A stretch of DNA of 64,000 nucleotides from Paraflavisolibacter caeni (GTDB lineage: Bacteria; Bacteroidota; Bacteroidia; Chitinophagales; Chitinophagaceae): NCBI RefSeq assembly GCF_025628885.1, contig NZ_JAOTIF010000029.1:1-64000 (forward strand), in the 5' to 3' direction. Below the pieces are notes generated by a model. It saw only the letters and a list, made by a program, of their open reading frames with translations. It was not told the DNA's origin and made no database searches. This document shows, piece after piece, positions 50,864-60,158 of this stretch. Both the position numbers and the translations under genes were made by a program. Positions within the stretch are counted from its first letter, which is position 1. Each line of letters begins with the position of its first letter.

Positions 50864-53491
50864 ATGAGAAGATTTCTTGTGTTAATTGTAATTGCTTTTT
50901 TCAGCCTTAATTCATTTAGCCAAATGCAAGGCCGCAATGGCCAACAGTTGAATGGACGTTTTTATGGTAGAGTGGTCGATGCCTCCAATAAAGGCGTTGA
51001 TGCAGCTTCTGTCATCCTCCTGCAGGTACGCATGGATAGTGCTACCCAACAAAGAAAAGAAACGACCATTGGTGGTATGCTTACAAAACCAAATGGAGAA
51101 TTCAGTATTGAGAATGTACCTGCTCGTGGCCGTTATTTATTAAGAATCACGGGTATCGGTTTCAAGCCACATGAACAACCTGTTGCATTTGAAAGGCCAA
51201 GTCAGTCTACTGGTGGACAAAACAATATGATGGCAGCTCTGGATAAGGATTTGGGCAACATCAAATTGCAAGTAGATGATAAGTTATTAAATAATGTAAC
51301 AGTTACAAGTTCGAAACCCCAATTGCAGTTGGGGATTGATCGTAAAATATTCAATGTAGAGCAAAACCTGGTTTCTGCTGGTGGATCAGCTATTGATGTG
51401 ATGCGCAATGTGCCATCTGTTTCTGTAGACATTGATGGTAATATAAGCGTACGAAACAGCGCTCCTCAAATTTTTGTAGATGGTCGCCCCACTACAATGA
51501 CGCTGGAACAAATCCCTGCAGACGCCATAGAAAGCGTGGAAATCATTACAAACCCCTCAGCTAAATTCGACGCTTCTGGTGGCACCGCAGGTATACTGAA
51601 TATAATTTTAAAGAAAAACAAAAGAGTTGGATATAGCGGAAATGTTCGGGCAAGTGCAGATTCCAGAGGAAGGATTGGCGGTGGCGGAAATGTAAACCTA
51701 CGGCAGGGTAAGTTCAACACCTTCCTGAGTGCGAATATATTTCCCCGAAAATCAAAAAGCACAGGAACTACCGATCGTACAGAATTTTTTAAAAATGACA
51801 TAACACAGAATGATTCAATTGTCCATTCTATCCAAAACGATAGATCACTTAATAAAGGGGTGTTTGGTTTTGGAAGAGCTGGCTTTGACTACTTTATCAA
51901 TAACCGTAATACCTTAACAGTAAGTGGCACTTATTCAGGAGGAAAAATGAGGCCCAACACAAATAGCGGTATCTCCTTTTCACACGAATATGATAATTGG
52001 GATTCGTTGTCCAATAATGATCGAACCTCCAATTCTAATAATGAATTTAAAAATTGGGGTGGTCAAATAAGTTTCAAACATAATTTCCCTAAATCAGGTC
52101 ATGAATGGACAGCTGATGCGACTTACAATCAGGGGGAAAATAATAACGAAAACCTGATCAAGACAGATTATTATAGAACTGGAGATAAAATATTTGACAG
52201 AACTTACCAGCAACAGCAAATTGGAAACGGTATTAATGAAAACTTGGTTTTACAGAGTGATTATGTTAATCCCTTAAATGAAAATTCCAAGTTTGAGGCA
52301 GGTGTCCGTGCATCCATACGTTCAGTAAGTAGTACCAATAACTTTTATTCCATAAGTGAAGAAGGGATCAAATTACCAATAACACGTCAAAGCATTGCCT
52401 ATGAAAGCAATGATAATGTTTATGCAGGATATATAAATTATGCAAGCCGCATAAAAAACTTTGGTTATCAGTTAGGCTTAAGGGCAGAAAATTCAGAATA
52501 TAATGGTGATATAACAGATAAGGGACAATCCTTTAAGATCAAGTATGATATTAGCCTATTTCCAAGTGTTTTCCTCTCTCAAAAAGTCACAGACAATGAT
52601 GAACTGCAGTTTAACTACAGTAGAAGGATAAACCGCCCTAATTTCTGGCAGTTAATACCATTTACCGATTATGCTGATTCATTGAACATAAGTCGGGGTA
52701 ATCCGAACTTAAAACCTGAGTTCACCAATTCTTTTGAGCTTTCATATTCAAAAAGCTTTAAAAACAGGGATAACTTTATAGCCTCTTTATATTTCAAGAA
52801 TACAAACGACCTTATTACTCGCTATATCAGTCAAGAATACGATACAGTGATAAACAGGAAAGTAATTGTATCATCTTATGTAAATGCTAATAGCAGCTAT
52901 GTTACAGGCCTGGAACTTACCTCTAGAAACAAGATTACAAAGTGGTGGGAACTAACCTCAAATGTCAATTTTTATACATCTAAAATTGATTTGAAAGACG
53001 TAGCTGACCCTGATCAATTTCTTAGTTATTTTATAAAGTTGAACAATAACTTGAAGCTTCCTAAAAACTTTTCAATTCAGATTTCCGGAGATTATGATTC
53101 TAAACGCCTAACCGGAGGCAGCGGTGGTGGCGGAGGTGGAGGCCGTGGCGGGGGCGGCGGATTTGGAGGAGGAGGTTTTGGTGGTGGAGGTTCCACCGCG
53201 CAGGGTTATATACGTCCTCAATTTGATGTTGATGCAGCTATCCGTTATGATTTCCTAAAAGACAGGGCCGCATCTATTTCTTTGAGCATGAATGATGTAT
53301 TCAGAACCAGAAAGTTTGACAGTCATACCCAGTCGCTCTCCTTCACTCAAGATGTGTTCCGCCGGAGAGACCCTCAGATTCTGCGTCTTAACTTCAACTG
53401 GCGCTTTGGTAAGTTCGACGCAAACTTATTCAAACGTAAGAACAATCGTGAAGAAGGAGGAGACCAGGGATCAGAAGGAATGAACTTCTAA
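50864..53491 (+). CDS. TonB-dependent receptor, outer-membrane beta-barrel family
   Basis: This 875-residue outer-membrane protein starts with the signal peptide MRRFLVLIVIAFFSLNSFSQ. A carboxypeptidase-like domain (about 32-125) is followed by a plug domain with SAIDVMRNVPSVSVDIDGNI and QIFVDGRPTTMTLEQIPADA. The barrel has the OMP_b-brl_3 style (SRRINRPNFWQLIPF, GNPNLKPEFTNSFELSYSK). It is not of the SusC type, and no SusD gene follows. A striking Gly-rich stretch (about 750-783, almost only Gly with a few Phe and Arg) sits in a loop near the C-terminus. The ligand is unknown. A terminator follows. Confidence 0.9.
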   Translation: MRRFLVLIVIAFFSLNSFSQMQGRNGQQLNGRFYGRVVDASNKGVDAASVILLQVRMDSATQQRKETTIGGMLTKPNGEFSIENVPARGRYLLRITGIGFKPHEQPVAFERPSQSTGGQNNMMAALDKDLGNIKLQVDDKLLNNVTVTSSKPQLQLGIDRKIFNVEQNLVSAGGSAIDVMRNVPSVSVDIDGNISVRNSAPQIFVDGRPTTMTLEQIPADAIESVEIITNPSAKFDASGGTAGILNIILKKNKRVGYSGNVRASADSRGRIGGGGNVNLRQGKFNTFLSANIFPRKSKSTGTTDRTEFFKNDITQNDSIVHSIQNDRSLNKGVFGFGRAGFDYFINNRNTLTVSGTYSGGKMRPNTNSGISFSHEYDNWDSLSNNDRTSNSNNEFKNWGGQISFKHNFPKSGHEWTADATYNQGENNNENLIKTDYYRTGDKIFDRTYQQQQIGNGINENLVLQSDYVNPLNENSKFEAGVRASIRSVSSTNNFYSISEEGIKLPITRQSIAYESNDNVYAGYINYASRIKNFGYQLGLRAENSEYNGDITDKGQSFKIKYDISLFPSVFLSQKVTDNDELQFNYSRRINRPNFWQLIPFTDYADSLNISRGNPNLKPEFTNSFELSYSKSFKNRDNFIASLYFKNTNDLITRYISQEYDTVINRKVIVSSYVNANSSYVTGLELTSRNKITKWWELTSNVNFYTSKIDLKDVADPDQFLSYFIKLNNNLKLPKNFSIQISGDYDSKRLTGGSGGGGGGGRGGGGGFGGGGFGGGGSTAQGYIRPQFDVDAAIRYDFLKDRAASISLSMNDVFRTRKFDSHTQSLSFTQDVFRRRDPQILRLNFNWRFGKFDANLFKRKNNREEGGDQGSEGMNF

Positions 53492-53521
53492 AATATAAAT
53501 AACATTAATTTTTTAATAACT

Positions 53522-53559
53522 AAAAAGGAGGGACTTTCTGTTGAAAGTCCCTCCTTTTT
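53522..53559 (+). terminator. Terminator after the TonB receptor
   Basis: AAAAAGGAGGGACTTTC (53522-53538) pairs perfectly with GAAAGTCCCTCCTTTTT (53543-53559) over 17 bp with the tetraloop TGTT. Confidence 0.92.
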
Positions 53560-53603
53560 ATCATTTTGTCATAATCGGCAACAATAAACCGGAAACTATA
53601 AAC

Positions 53604-53611
53604 TATTTTTG
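53604..53611 (+). promoter_or_regulatory. -7 promoter element TATTTTTG of the glycan operon
   Basis: This is an exact TAnnTTTG match ending 6 bp before ATG 53618, giving a very short leader. A TTG inside it is in frame with the gene but is not taken as the start. Confidence 0.55.
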
Positions 53612-53617
53612 TCATTT

Positions 53618-54610
53618 ATGTTCCGATTCGCACTAATTGGTTGTGGAAGAATTGCAATCCGTCACGCTGAAAACATCATTCGTGTTGGAAAACTTGTTGC
53701 CGTATGTGACATTGACGAAATGAAGGCAAACTCATTTGCCCAAACATACAATGCCCAAGCTTTCACGTCTATAACAGAACTTCTCCAATCAGGGATTGAA
53801 ATAGATATAGTTGTAATCTGCACTCCCAATGGTTACCACGCCGAGCATTCCATCAAGGCATTAATGGCTGGCAAACATGTCCTTTGCGAAAAACCCATGT
53901 GTCTCAAAAAATCTGAAGCGCTGGATATTATTGAAGCTGAAAAGAAATATAATAGAAAGTTATTTGTTGTAAAGTCAATGCGTTTCAACCCATTGCTGCA
54001 AGAATTAAAAAGGCTTATCGCAAATGGAGATTTGGGCAATATTTATAGTTTTCAATTAAATTGTTTCTGGAATAGACCCAAAGAGTATTATCAAAATAGT
54101 TGGCATGGTAAGCGCTTTCCTGATGGAGGTACACTATTTACGCAGTTTAGTCACTACATCGACGCAATGCTCTGGCTTTTTGGTAGTTTGGAAAATGTGA
54201 CAGGCTTTACCACTAATGCAGCCCATAAAGATTCAATGGAATTTGAAGATACAGGCGTGGCTTCTCTCCTGCTTAATAATGGTATATTAGGTACGCTGAA
54301 TTGGTCTGTAAATACTTTTCAAAAAAACTTTGAAATTGGATTAACCGTTATTGCAGAAAGAGGAATTATAGCAATAGGTGGGGAATTTCTAAATCAATTA
54401 AAAAGCCTGAATTTACTTACAGACTTCCGGAATGATGCCTCAATGAAAGAAATAAATAGAAGAAACAATAGCCATCATGATCAGGTTTATGACAATTTAA
54501 TTTTATCGCTTGAAAATGATGATCACAAATTTACAAATACTTCTGATGGAATGAAAACGGTAGAAACAATCGAAACCATATACAGATCTATTTATAAAAT
54601 TGATTGTTAA
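53618..54610 (+). CDS. Gfo/Idh/MocA-family dehydrogenase, probably of a nucleotide sugar
   Basis: The 330-residue cytoplasmic enzyme starts MFRFALIGCGRIAIRHAENI, a Rossmann nucleotide-binding loop. It has HVLCEKPMCLKKSEALDIIE with the catalytic Lys, and WHGKRFPDGGTLFTQFSHYI with the catalytic His region. The arrangement resembles WbpB/WlbA-type oxidation of UDP-N-acetyl-aminosugars. Two glycosyltransferase genes follow with 5-bp and -4-bp junctions, which supports a role in making a sugar for a surface polysaccharide. The exact substrate is inference. Confidence 0.9.
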   Translation: MFRFALIGCGRIAIRHAENIIRVGKLVAVCDIDEMKANSFAQTYNAQAFTSITELLQSGIEIDIVVICTPNGYHAEHSIKALMAGKHVLCEKPMCLKKSEALDIIEAEKKYNRKLFVVKSMRFNPLLQELKRLIANGDLGNIYSFQLNCFWNRPKEYYQNSWHGKRFPDGGTLFTQFSHYIDAMLWLFGSLENVTGFTTNAAHKDSMEFEDTGVASLLLNNGILGTLNWSVNTFQKNFEIGLTVIAERGIIAIGGEFLNQLKSLNLLTDFRNDASMKEINRRNNSHHDQVYDNLILSLENDDHKFTNTSDGMKTVETIETIYRSIYKIDC

Positions 54611-54615
54611 CAATC

Positions 54616-55707
54616 TTGAAGCATATTACTTTTACTGTTACAAACGATCTTTCATTTGATCAGCGCATGCAACGCATTTGCAATTCGCTGGCTTCCAATG
54701 GTTACAGGATAACTTTGGTTGGTCGGAAACTTAAATCTTCTAAACCTCTTTGCCAGTCAAATTATAGTCAGAAAAGACTTTATTGTTTTTTTACAAAGGG
54801 TTTTTTATTTTATGCAGAGTACAATATCAGACTTTTTCTCTTCCTCCTATTCCAAAAAACAGATGCAATATGTGCAATTGATCTTGATACAATTCTTCCT
54901 TGTTTAATTACTTCTAAACTTAAAAACAAGAAACGTATTTATGATGCACATGAGTTATTTACAGAACTTAAAGAAGTAAGAACTAGACCTCATATATTTA
55001 AGATCTGGACCCTAGTAGAACGTATTTCTGTGCCACACTTTGATTATAGTTATACTGTAGGACAAGGCATAGCGAATGAATTTAATAGGCGATATAATAA
55101 GCATTTTGAAATAATTAGGAACATGCCTTTACTAAAGTCCTTACCCAAGGATATTCAAAGGAACGAGAAATTACTTTATCAGGGTGCTGTAAATGAGGGT
55201 AGATGTCTGGAAAAGTTAATACCAGCCATGCAATCTCTCGATTACAAATTGATTGTATGTGGGAGCGGTAATTTTATGAATCAATTGAAGGAACTTATTA
55301 TTAAATATAAAGTTGAAAATAAGATTGAATTAAAAGGGATGATTTTACCTAATGAACTATTTCATATAACCCAACAATGTGCATTAGGAATAAACTTGGT
55401 TGAGCGGGGAGGGTTAAACCAATATCTTTCTTTAGCAAATAAATTTTTTGATTATATACATGCAGGCATACCACAAATAACAATGAACTTTCCTGAATAT
55501 AGTTTTATCAATCAGCAGTTTGAAATAGCATTATTAATTGATGATGTAAATGAAGAAACAATTGTAACCAAGATTAATGGTCTTATGACAGATAAAGTTA
55601 AATGGAAGCAACTTCATGAGAACTGCCTGAAGGCACGTGAAATATTAAACTGGCAGGAGGAAGAAAAGAGGTTGTTATCGTTTTATAATAAAGTTTTTGA
55701 CAATTGA
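54616..55707 (+). CDS. Glycosyltransferase (GT4-like, GT-B fold)
   Basis: The 363-residue protein starts at TTG 54616, giving (M)KHITFTVTNDLSFDQRMQRI, which matches the usual start of this Bacteroidota glycosyltransferase group. No ATG precedes the conserved part. The C-terminal half has LLYQGAVNEGRCLEKLIPAM, LIVCGSGNFMNQLKEL and LANKFFDYIHAGIPQITMNF, the donor-sugar-binding end of GT-B enzymes. Composition is more AT-rich than the metabolic genes nearby, as in many surface-glycan loci. It probably adds one sugar of a surface polysaccharide. Confidence 0.87.
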   Translation: MKHITFTVTNDLSFDQRMQRICNSLASNGYRITLVGRKLKSSKPLCQSNYSQKRLYCFFTKGFLFYAEYNIRLFLFLLFQKTDAICAIDLDTILPCLITSKLKNKKRIYDAHELFTELKEVRTRPHIFKIWTLVERISVPHFDYSYTVGQGIANEFNRRYNKHFEIIRNMPLLKSLPKDIQRNEKLLYQGAVNEGRCLEKLIPAMQSLDYKLIVCGSGNFMNQLKELIIKYKVENKIELKGMILPNELFHITQQCALGINLVERGGLNQYLSLANKFFDYIHAGIPQITMNFPEYSFINQQFEIALLIDDVNEETIVTKINGLMTDKVKWKQLHENCLKAREILNWQEEEKRLLSFYNKVFDN

Positions 55708-56840
55708 GTAAGTTTCTTCATATAGTTTGCCTTGATGCCCCATCCCCACCAGACTATGGCGGAGCCATTGATATGTTTTATAAAATAAAGTCTTTGGCTG
55801 AAATAGGGATTAAGATTAAGCTGCATTATTTTCATTATAAAAAAGAGAGAAGTATTAATGGACTTGAGAAATACTGCAGCGAAATCACAGCTTACAAGAG
55901 AGAAACAAGTATTGCTGGTTTTGCATTAAATAAACCATATGTTATTGCTTCAAGAATAAATAAACAATTAATAAATAATTTAAATAGAGATAATCATCCG
56001 GTTTTATTAGAGGGCTTTCATTGTACTGGAATCATTCCATTTCTAAAAAAAGATAATAGAAAGATAATAATTAGGGTGCATAATGATGAAGCTGTTTATT
56101 ATCATTTCTTAGCAATTAGTGAAAGGAACTGGTTGCGTAAAGTATATTGCAAGATTGAGAGTAAGTTATTGTCAAAATATCAAGGAACACTGCCTAATTT
56201 TTGTACTTATGCATTTATATCTGAATTAGATAAAAAAAATATTTCAAGCAGAAATAAACTTCAATATACTCAATTTGTTCCCAGTTTTCTGCCCTGGCAA
56301 ATAATTAAACCCTTGGAAGGAATTGGCTCCTATGGATTGTATCATGGAAACTTAACTGTTGCTGAAAATAAAGAATCCGTTATTTGGCTCATCGAGAACG
56401 TCTTCTCTTATGTTAATTATCCATTTATAATTGCAGGGAAAAATGCTTCAAGAGCATTACAATCAAAAGTCAAACAGTTCTCAAACATTACAATTGTTGA
56501 TGATCCCTCAACAACTAAATTAGATGAACTAATAACTAACGCACATGTACATATACTTCCTTCATTAAATCAAACAGGTGTTAAACTAAAGTTGCTTAAT
56601 GCTCTTTTTAATGGCAGGTTTTGTATTACAAATGAAAGAGGAATAAAAGGTAGCGGACTTGAGAAAGCCTGTCTAATTGCTGAAGATGCCGATGAATACA
56701 TTAAAATTATTAACACCCTAAAGCAGACTCCTTTTTCTCTGAGGGAGTCTGCTTTAAGGCAGGACTTGTTACAGCTCTATAATAATGATATAAATGCAAG
56801 GAAGATTATTGCAGAACTAGGCTATACTGGCATTATCTAA
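55704..56840 (+). CDS. Glycosyltransferase-like protein (GT-B fold)
   Basis: The 378-residue product begins at TTG 55704, giving (M)SKFLHIVCLDAPSPPDYGGA. The start overlaps the previous stop as TTGA, a coupling signal like the more usual ATGA. The N-terminal half has IDMFYKIKSLAEIGIKIKLH, and the C-terminal half has SYGLYHGNLTVAENKESVIW, HVHILPSLNQTGVKLKLLNA and a glycine-rich end, as in GT4-like enzymes. AT-rich composition continues from the previous gene. Its end overlaps ftsE by 24 bp on the other strand. Confidence 0.83.
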   Translation: MSKFLHIVCLDAPSPPDYGGAIDMFYKIKSLAEIGIKIKLHYFHYKKERSINGLEKYCSEITAYKRETSIAGFALNKPYVIASRINKQLINNLNRDNHPVLLEGFHCTGIIPFLKKDNRKIIIRVHNDEAVYYHFLAISERNWLRKVYCKIESKLLSKYQGTLPNFCTYAFISELDKKNISSRNKLQYTQFVPSFLPWQIIKPLEGIGSYGLYHGNLTVAENKESVIWLIENVFSYVNYPFIIAGKNASRALQSKVKQFSNITIVDDPSTTKLDELITNAHVHILPSLNQTGVKLKLLNALFNGRFCITNERGIKGSGLEKACLIAEDADEYIKIINTLKQTPFSLRESALRQDLLQLYNNDINARKIIAELGYTGII

Positions 56841-57500
56841 AACTCTATTCTTTTCTGTCCGAACCATACGTGCGGGGAACTTTCTAATCACAATGTAATC
56901 GTGCGTAGCCATTACTACTGCTGTACCGTAATCTCTCGAGATATGAAACAGTAATTGCATGATCTCATCTGAAGTTTCAGGATCCAGGTTTCCTGTAGGT
57001 TCATCAGCAAGAATGAGTTTTGGTGAATTCAGCAGTGCACGGGCTATATCAATACGTTGCTGTTCTCCCCCACTTAGCTCGAAGGGCATTTTAAAACCTT
57101 TTGATTTTAAGCCGACTTTATCGAGCACATCTGCAATTTTCTCATTCATCAACTTTTCATCTTTCCAGCCTGTGGCTTTCAGGACAAACTTCAGGTTTTC
57201 ATTGACATTTCTGTCTGTTAATAATTGGAAATCCTGGAATACAACACCCAAAGTCCTTCTGAGAAAAGGAACAGTTTTCCAGGTTAACTGTCGCAGGTCA
57301 AATCCTGCTACTGTAGCTTGTCCTTCCTTCAAGGGCAGTTCTCCATATAAAGTTTTCAGAAGGCTAGATTTCCCTGTCCCTGTTTTACCAACCAGATAAA
57401 CAAATTCCCCTTTATTTACCGATAAGTTTACATCCTCTAAGATCAAATTATCACCTTGGTAAATCTTTGCATCCCTTATATTAATGATTGCGTCGTTCAT
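56817..57500 (-). CDS. ftsE: Cell-division ABC ATPase FtsE
   Basis: FtsE with the membrane protein FtsX controls cell-wall hydrolysis at the septum. The 227-residue ATPase has Walker [35 protein letters not shown]-type Q-loop sequence (written here [19 protein letters not shown]), signature [16 protein letters not shown], Walker [15 protein letters not shown] and the switch HDYIVI. The start was set at ATG 57500. ftsX is not adjacent. It follows purM by 23 bp on the same strand, so the two are probably co-transcribed. Confidence 0.92.
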   Translation of the reverse strand: MNDAIINIRDAKIYQGDNLILEDVNLSVNKGEFVYLVGKTGTGKSSLLKTLYGELPLKEGQATVAGFDLRQLTWKTVPFLRRTLGVVFQDFQLLTDRNVNENLKFVLKATGWKDEKLMNEKIADVLDKVGLKSKGFKMPFELSGGEQQRIDIARALLNSPKLILADEPTGNLDPETSDEIMQLLFHISRDYGTAVVMATHDYIVIRKFPARMVRTEKNRVLDNASIA

Positions 57501-57523
57501 TTTATTCAATTCTGAAAATGAAG

Positions 57524-58705
57524 TTAATACACGATTTCTTTCTGATTCGTAATAATTTTCAACTCTTTTTTCGGAGCCTCTTCAACCCGTCCAATTACCT
57601 GAGCCTCTATACCAAAATTATTTGAAATATTAATTAATTGGTCAGCCGTCTTTTCATCAGTATAGATTTCCAGCCTGCAACCCATATTAAATACCTGATA
57701 CATCTCCCTATCGTCAGCTCCACTTGACTGCTGAATGATCTTAAATATCTCTGGAGCAGCAAAAAGGTTGTCTTTTACAATACGTACATTTTCCGGTACA
57801 TATTTCATGCATTTGGTTTGGCCACCACCACTGCAATGAATCATTCCATTTACCGAATCAAAATGCTGTATTAAGATCTGTTTAACCAAGGGAGCAAAAG
57901 TCCGGGTTGGAGACAATAACAACTTTCCAACTAAGGTATTAAACGTCTGATTCCTATAATTAATTGCAACTTCATCTGTCATGTCGTAGGGGCCAATATA
58001 GGCAACATCATCCTGCAACAGATTGTCCATTGATTCAGGATAGCCTGTTTTGTACTTTTTATTCAGTACATCATGGCGGGCACTGGTAAGACCATTGCTT
58101 GCAAGACCACTGTTGTACTCAGACTCGTAAACAGCCTTTCCATAACTACTGAAACCTACGATGACATTACCTGGCTTTATTTTCTCGTTGGTAATTACCT
58201 TGTTTTTGGGCCAACGTGCCGCCATTGTCCCATTTACTGCAATAGTACGCACCACATCACCAACGTCGGCTGTTTCACCGCCCATGAAAGTAATATTGAC
58301 ATCATGGGAGCGCATTGTATCAAAAAACTCCTGTGTACCTTCTATAATAGCCTGCAGCACATCGCCTGGGATCAGGTTTTTATTACGGTCTATTGAAGAA
58401 GAAAAGAGCATTTTATCATAAATGCCTACACACAAAAGGTCGTCAGTGTTCATGACTATGGCGTCCTGAGCTATGCCTTTCCATACAGAAAGGTCACCGG
58501 TTTGACGCCAGAATAAATAGGCCAGTATACTTTTGGTACCTGCACCATCAGCATGCATTACATTAACCCAAGCATCATCCCCGCCCAATACATCTTCGTA
58601 GATCTTACAAAATGCTTTTGGAAACAGACCTTTATCAATGTTTTTTGTTGCAGCGTGAACTTCCTCTTTTTGTGCAGAAACCCCGCGTTTGGCGTATAAT
58701 GACAT
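57524..58705 (-). CDS. purM: Phosphoribosylformylglycinamidine cyclo-ligase (AIR synthase)
   Basis: PurM closes the imidazole ring in purine synthesis, using ATP, in the cytoplasm. The 393-residue protein has HADGAGTKSILAYLFWRQTG, the DDLLCVG region, VNITFMGGETADVGDVVRT and ILIQHFDSVNGMIHCSGGGQ in order, all family motifs. It is longer than the E. coli enzyme (about 345), as is usual for the Bacteroidota type. It has a clear -7 element TAGATTTG 19 bp before the ATG. Confidence 0.95.
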   Translation of the reverse strand: MSLYAKRGVSAQKEEVHAATKNIDKGLFPKAFCKIYEDVLGGDDAWVNVMHADGAGTKSILAYLFWRQTGDLSVWKGIAQDAIVMNTDDLLCVGIYDKMLFSSSIDRNKNLIPGDVLQAIIEGTQEFFDTMRSHDVNITFMGGETADVGDVVRTIAVNGTMAARWPKNKVITNEKIKPGNVIVGFSSYGKAVYESEYNSGLASNGLTSARHDVLNKKYKTGYPESMDNLLQDDVAYIGPYDMTDEVAINYRNQTFNTLVGKLLLSPTRTFAPLVKQILIQHFDSVNGMIHCSGGGQTKCMKYVPENVRIVKDNLFAAPEIFKIIQQSSGADDREMYQVFNMGCRLEIYTDEKTADQLINISNNFGIEAQVIGRVEEAPKKELKIITNQKEIVY

Positions 58706-58724
58706 TTTTGACCTTTTTAGGCTG

Positions 58725-58732
58725 CAAATCTA
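58725..58732 (-). promoter_or_regulatory. purM -7 promoter element TAGATTTG
   Basis: On the minus strand this reads TAGATTTG and continues CAG, the same ten or eleven bases as in the ribF promoter at 59072. The ATG of purM follows after 19 bp. Confidence 0.55.
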
Positions 58733-59071
58733 TGGGATGAAGATGGGAAATAGGAATTTGGATTGGGAATTAATAGGGTTGCAATGCCTTTACCTAGGCT
58801 TAGGTTCGAAGTAAGTATGGAGTTGGTATGGCGGAGCAATGAAGGATGCTTTGTGAGAAAGTAGCCAATAGCGATAATAAATGGCCATTTCCGGTAAAAG
58901 TGGGCAGAGATATGGGTGAGTTTGAAAAATTAAGGAAGAATGAGCTTTAATATTTACAGAATTATTGAGGATTGGCAGGAAAGGGTTATTTGCCTTAATT
59001 AATATATATGTTGAGGATTAAAGCCAAGCCTCATTTCTGAGGTAGAATTCCTGATTCCAAGTTCCAACTCT
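58733..59071. other. Intergenic region between divergent purM and ribF
   Basis: I see no gene in it. It holds an 11-bp-period array (58795-58849) and a perfect 12-bp palindrome AAATGGCCATTT at 58879-58890. Confidence 0.5.
58795..58849 (+). repeat. 11-bp-period repeat between purM and ribF
   Basis: The successive units are TAGGCTTAGGT, TCGAAGTAAGT, ATGGAGTTGGT, ATGGCGGAGCA and ATGAAGGATGC, each 11 bp. ATGGAGTTGGT matches the complement of unit ACCAACTCCGT in the 49.7-kb array at 10 of 11 bases, and TAGGCTTAGGT matches the copy at the window start at 10 of 11. Confidence 0.75.
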
Positions 59072-59079
59072 TAGATTTG
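59072..59079 (+). promoter_or_regulatory. ribF -7 promoter element TAGATTTG
   Basis: This is an exact TAnnTTTG match, 7 bp before ATG 59087, so the leader would be only a few nucleotides. Confidence 0.55.
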
Positions 59080-59086
59080 CAGTCGT

Positions 59087-60013
59087 ATGAAGGTACATAG
59101 CAGTATTGAATCGTTGCCTCAGTTTCGGAATGCTGTGCTCACTATTGGTACTTTTGATGGGGTACACCGCGGGCACCAACAGATTATCAATGCATTAAAG
59201 GAAGAAGCTCAAAAGATTCAGGGTGAGACGATTATTATCACTTTCCACCCACATCCACGTAAAATTGTTAACAGCAATATTGCGCTTCAACTGATAAACA
59301 CTCCTGAAGAAAGAATCCAATTATTAGAGCAACATCAAATTGATCACCTTGTTGTGGTTCCTTTTAACAAATCTTTTTCTGAGTTAAGTGCAGATGATTA
59401 TATAAAAGAGTTCCTGATTAATAAATTTCATCCCCATTCAATTATTATAGGATACGACCACCGGTTTGGAAAGAACCGAATTGGAGATTTTAAGTTATTG
59501 GAGGAAAAAAGTCTAGTGTACGGCTATCAACTTATTGAAGTGCCTCAGCATGTTTTGGATGAGATCGAGATCAGTTCTACAAAGATCCGGAATGCTTTAC
59601 TTGAAGGTGATGTGCTTACTGCTAATAAATTATTGGGTTACGATTTCTTTTTTGAAGGGAAAGTTGTCAGCGGAGATAAATTGGGAAGGCAATTGGGATA
59701 CCCTACAGCAAACCTGGAGTATACCGATGAGGATAAAATTCATTTAGGTGAGGGTGTATATGCAGTATATGTACAAGTTGAGGATGTGCTTAAAAAAGGA
59801 ATGCTCAGCATTGGTAAGCGGCCTACTTTACACGATATTAAGGAAAGAGTGGAAGTAAATATTTTTGATTTTGACAGTGATATATATGGTCAAACCATAA
59901 AAGTAATCGTCAAAAAGTACCTCAGGCAACAGGAAAAATACCCTAATCTGGATGCTTTGAAAGCACAGATTGACAAGGATAAGATAAACAGCCTGAAGGT
60001 CTTAAAGGATTAA
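59087..60013 (+). CDS. ribF: Bifunctional riboflavin kinase / FAD synthetase
   Basis: RibF phosphorylates riboflavin to FMN and adenylates FMN to FAD in the cytoplasm. The 308-residue protein has the nucleotidyltransferase domain first (LTIGTFDGVHRGHQQII, IIGYDHRFGKNRIGDF, ISSTKIRNALLEGD). The kinase domain follows at about residue 185 (LGRQLGYPTANLEY, GEGVYAVYVQVE, RPTLHDIKERVEVNIFDF). Both domains are complete. No riboswitch is visible upstream, and the -7 box sits only 7 bp from the ATG, which leaves no room for one. Confidence 0.96.
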   Translation: MKVHSSIESLPQFRNAVLTIGTFDGVHRGHQQIINALKEEAQKIQGETIIITFHPHPRKIVNSNIALQLINTPEERIQLLEQHQIDHLVVVPFNKSFSELSADDYIKEFLINKFHPHSIIIGYDHRFGKNRIGDFKLLEEKSLVYGYQLIEVPQHVLDEIEISSTKIRNALLEGDVLTANKLLGYDFFFEGKVVSGDKLGRQLGYPTANLEYTDEDKIHLGEGVYAVYVQVEDVLKKGMLSIGKRPTLHDIKERVEVNIFDFDSDIYGQTIKVIVKKYLRQQEKYPNLDALKAQIDKDKINSLKVLKD

Positions 60014-60158
60014 TTGTTGAGAGCAATAGTAATAAGCATTCAAAAAATTGATTATTTTATTCGAGGCTTTATTTTTTTGAATATATAACATAAACTCCCA
60101 AACACGCGCAACTAAATAAGCGTCAATCTTTTTTTGAGAAACATATTTAGATAGTTCT

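Noticed and set aside
59041-59086. FMN riboswitch before ribF
   Set aside because: The -7 element lies 7 bp from the ATG, so no structured leader can exist, and the conserved RFN helices are not seen.
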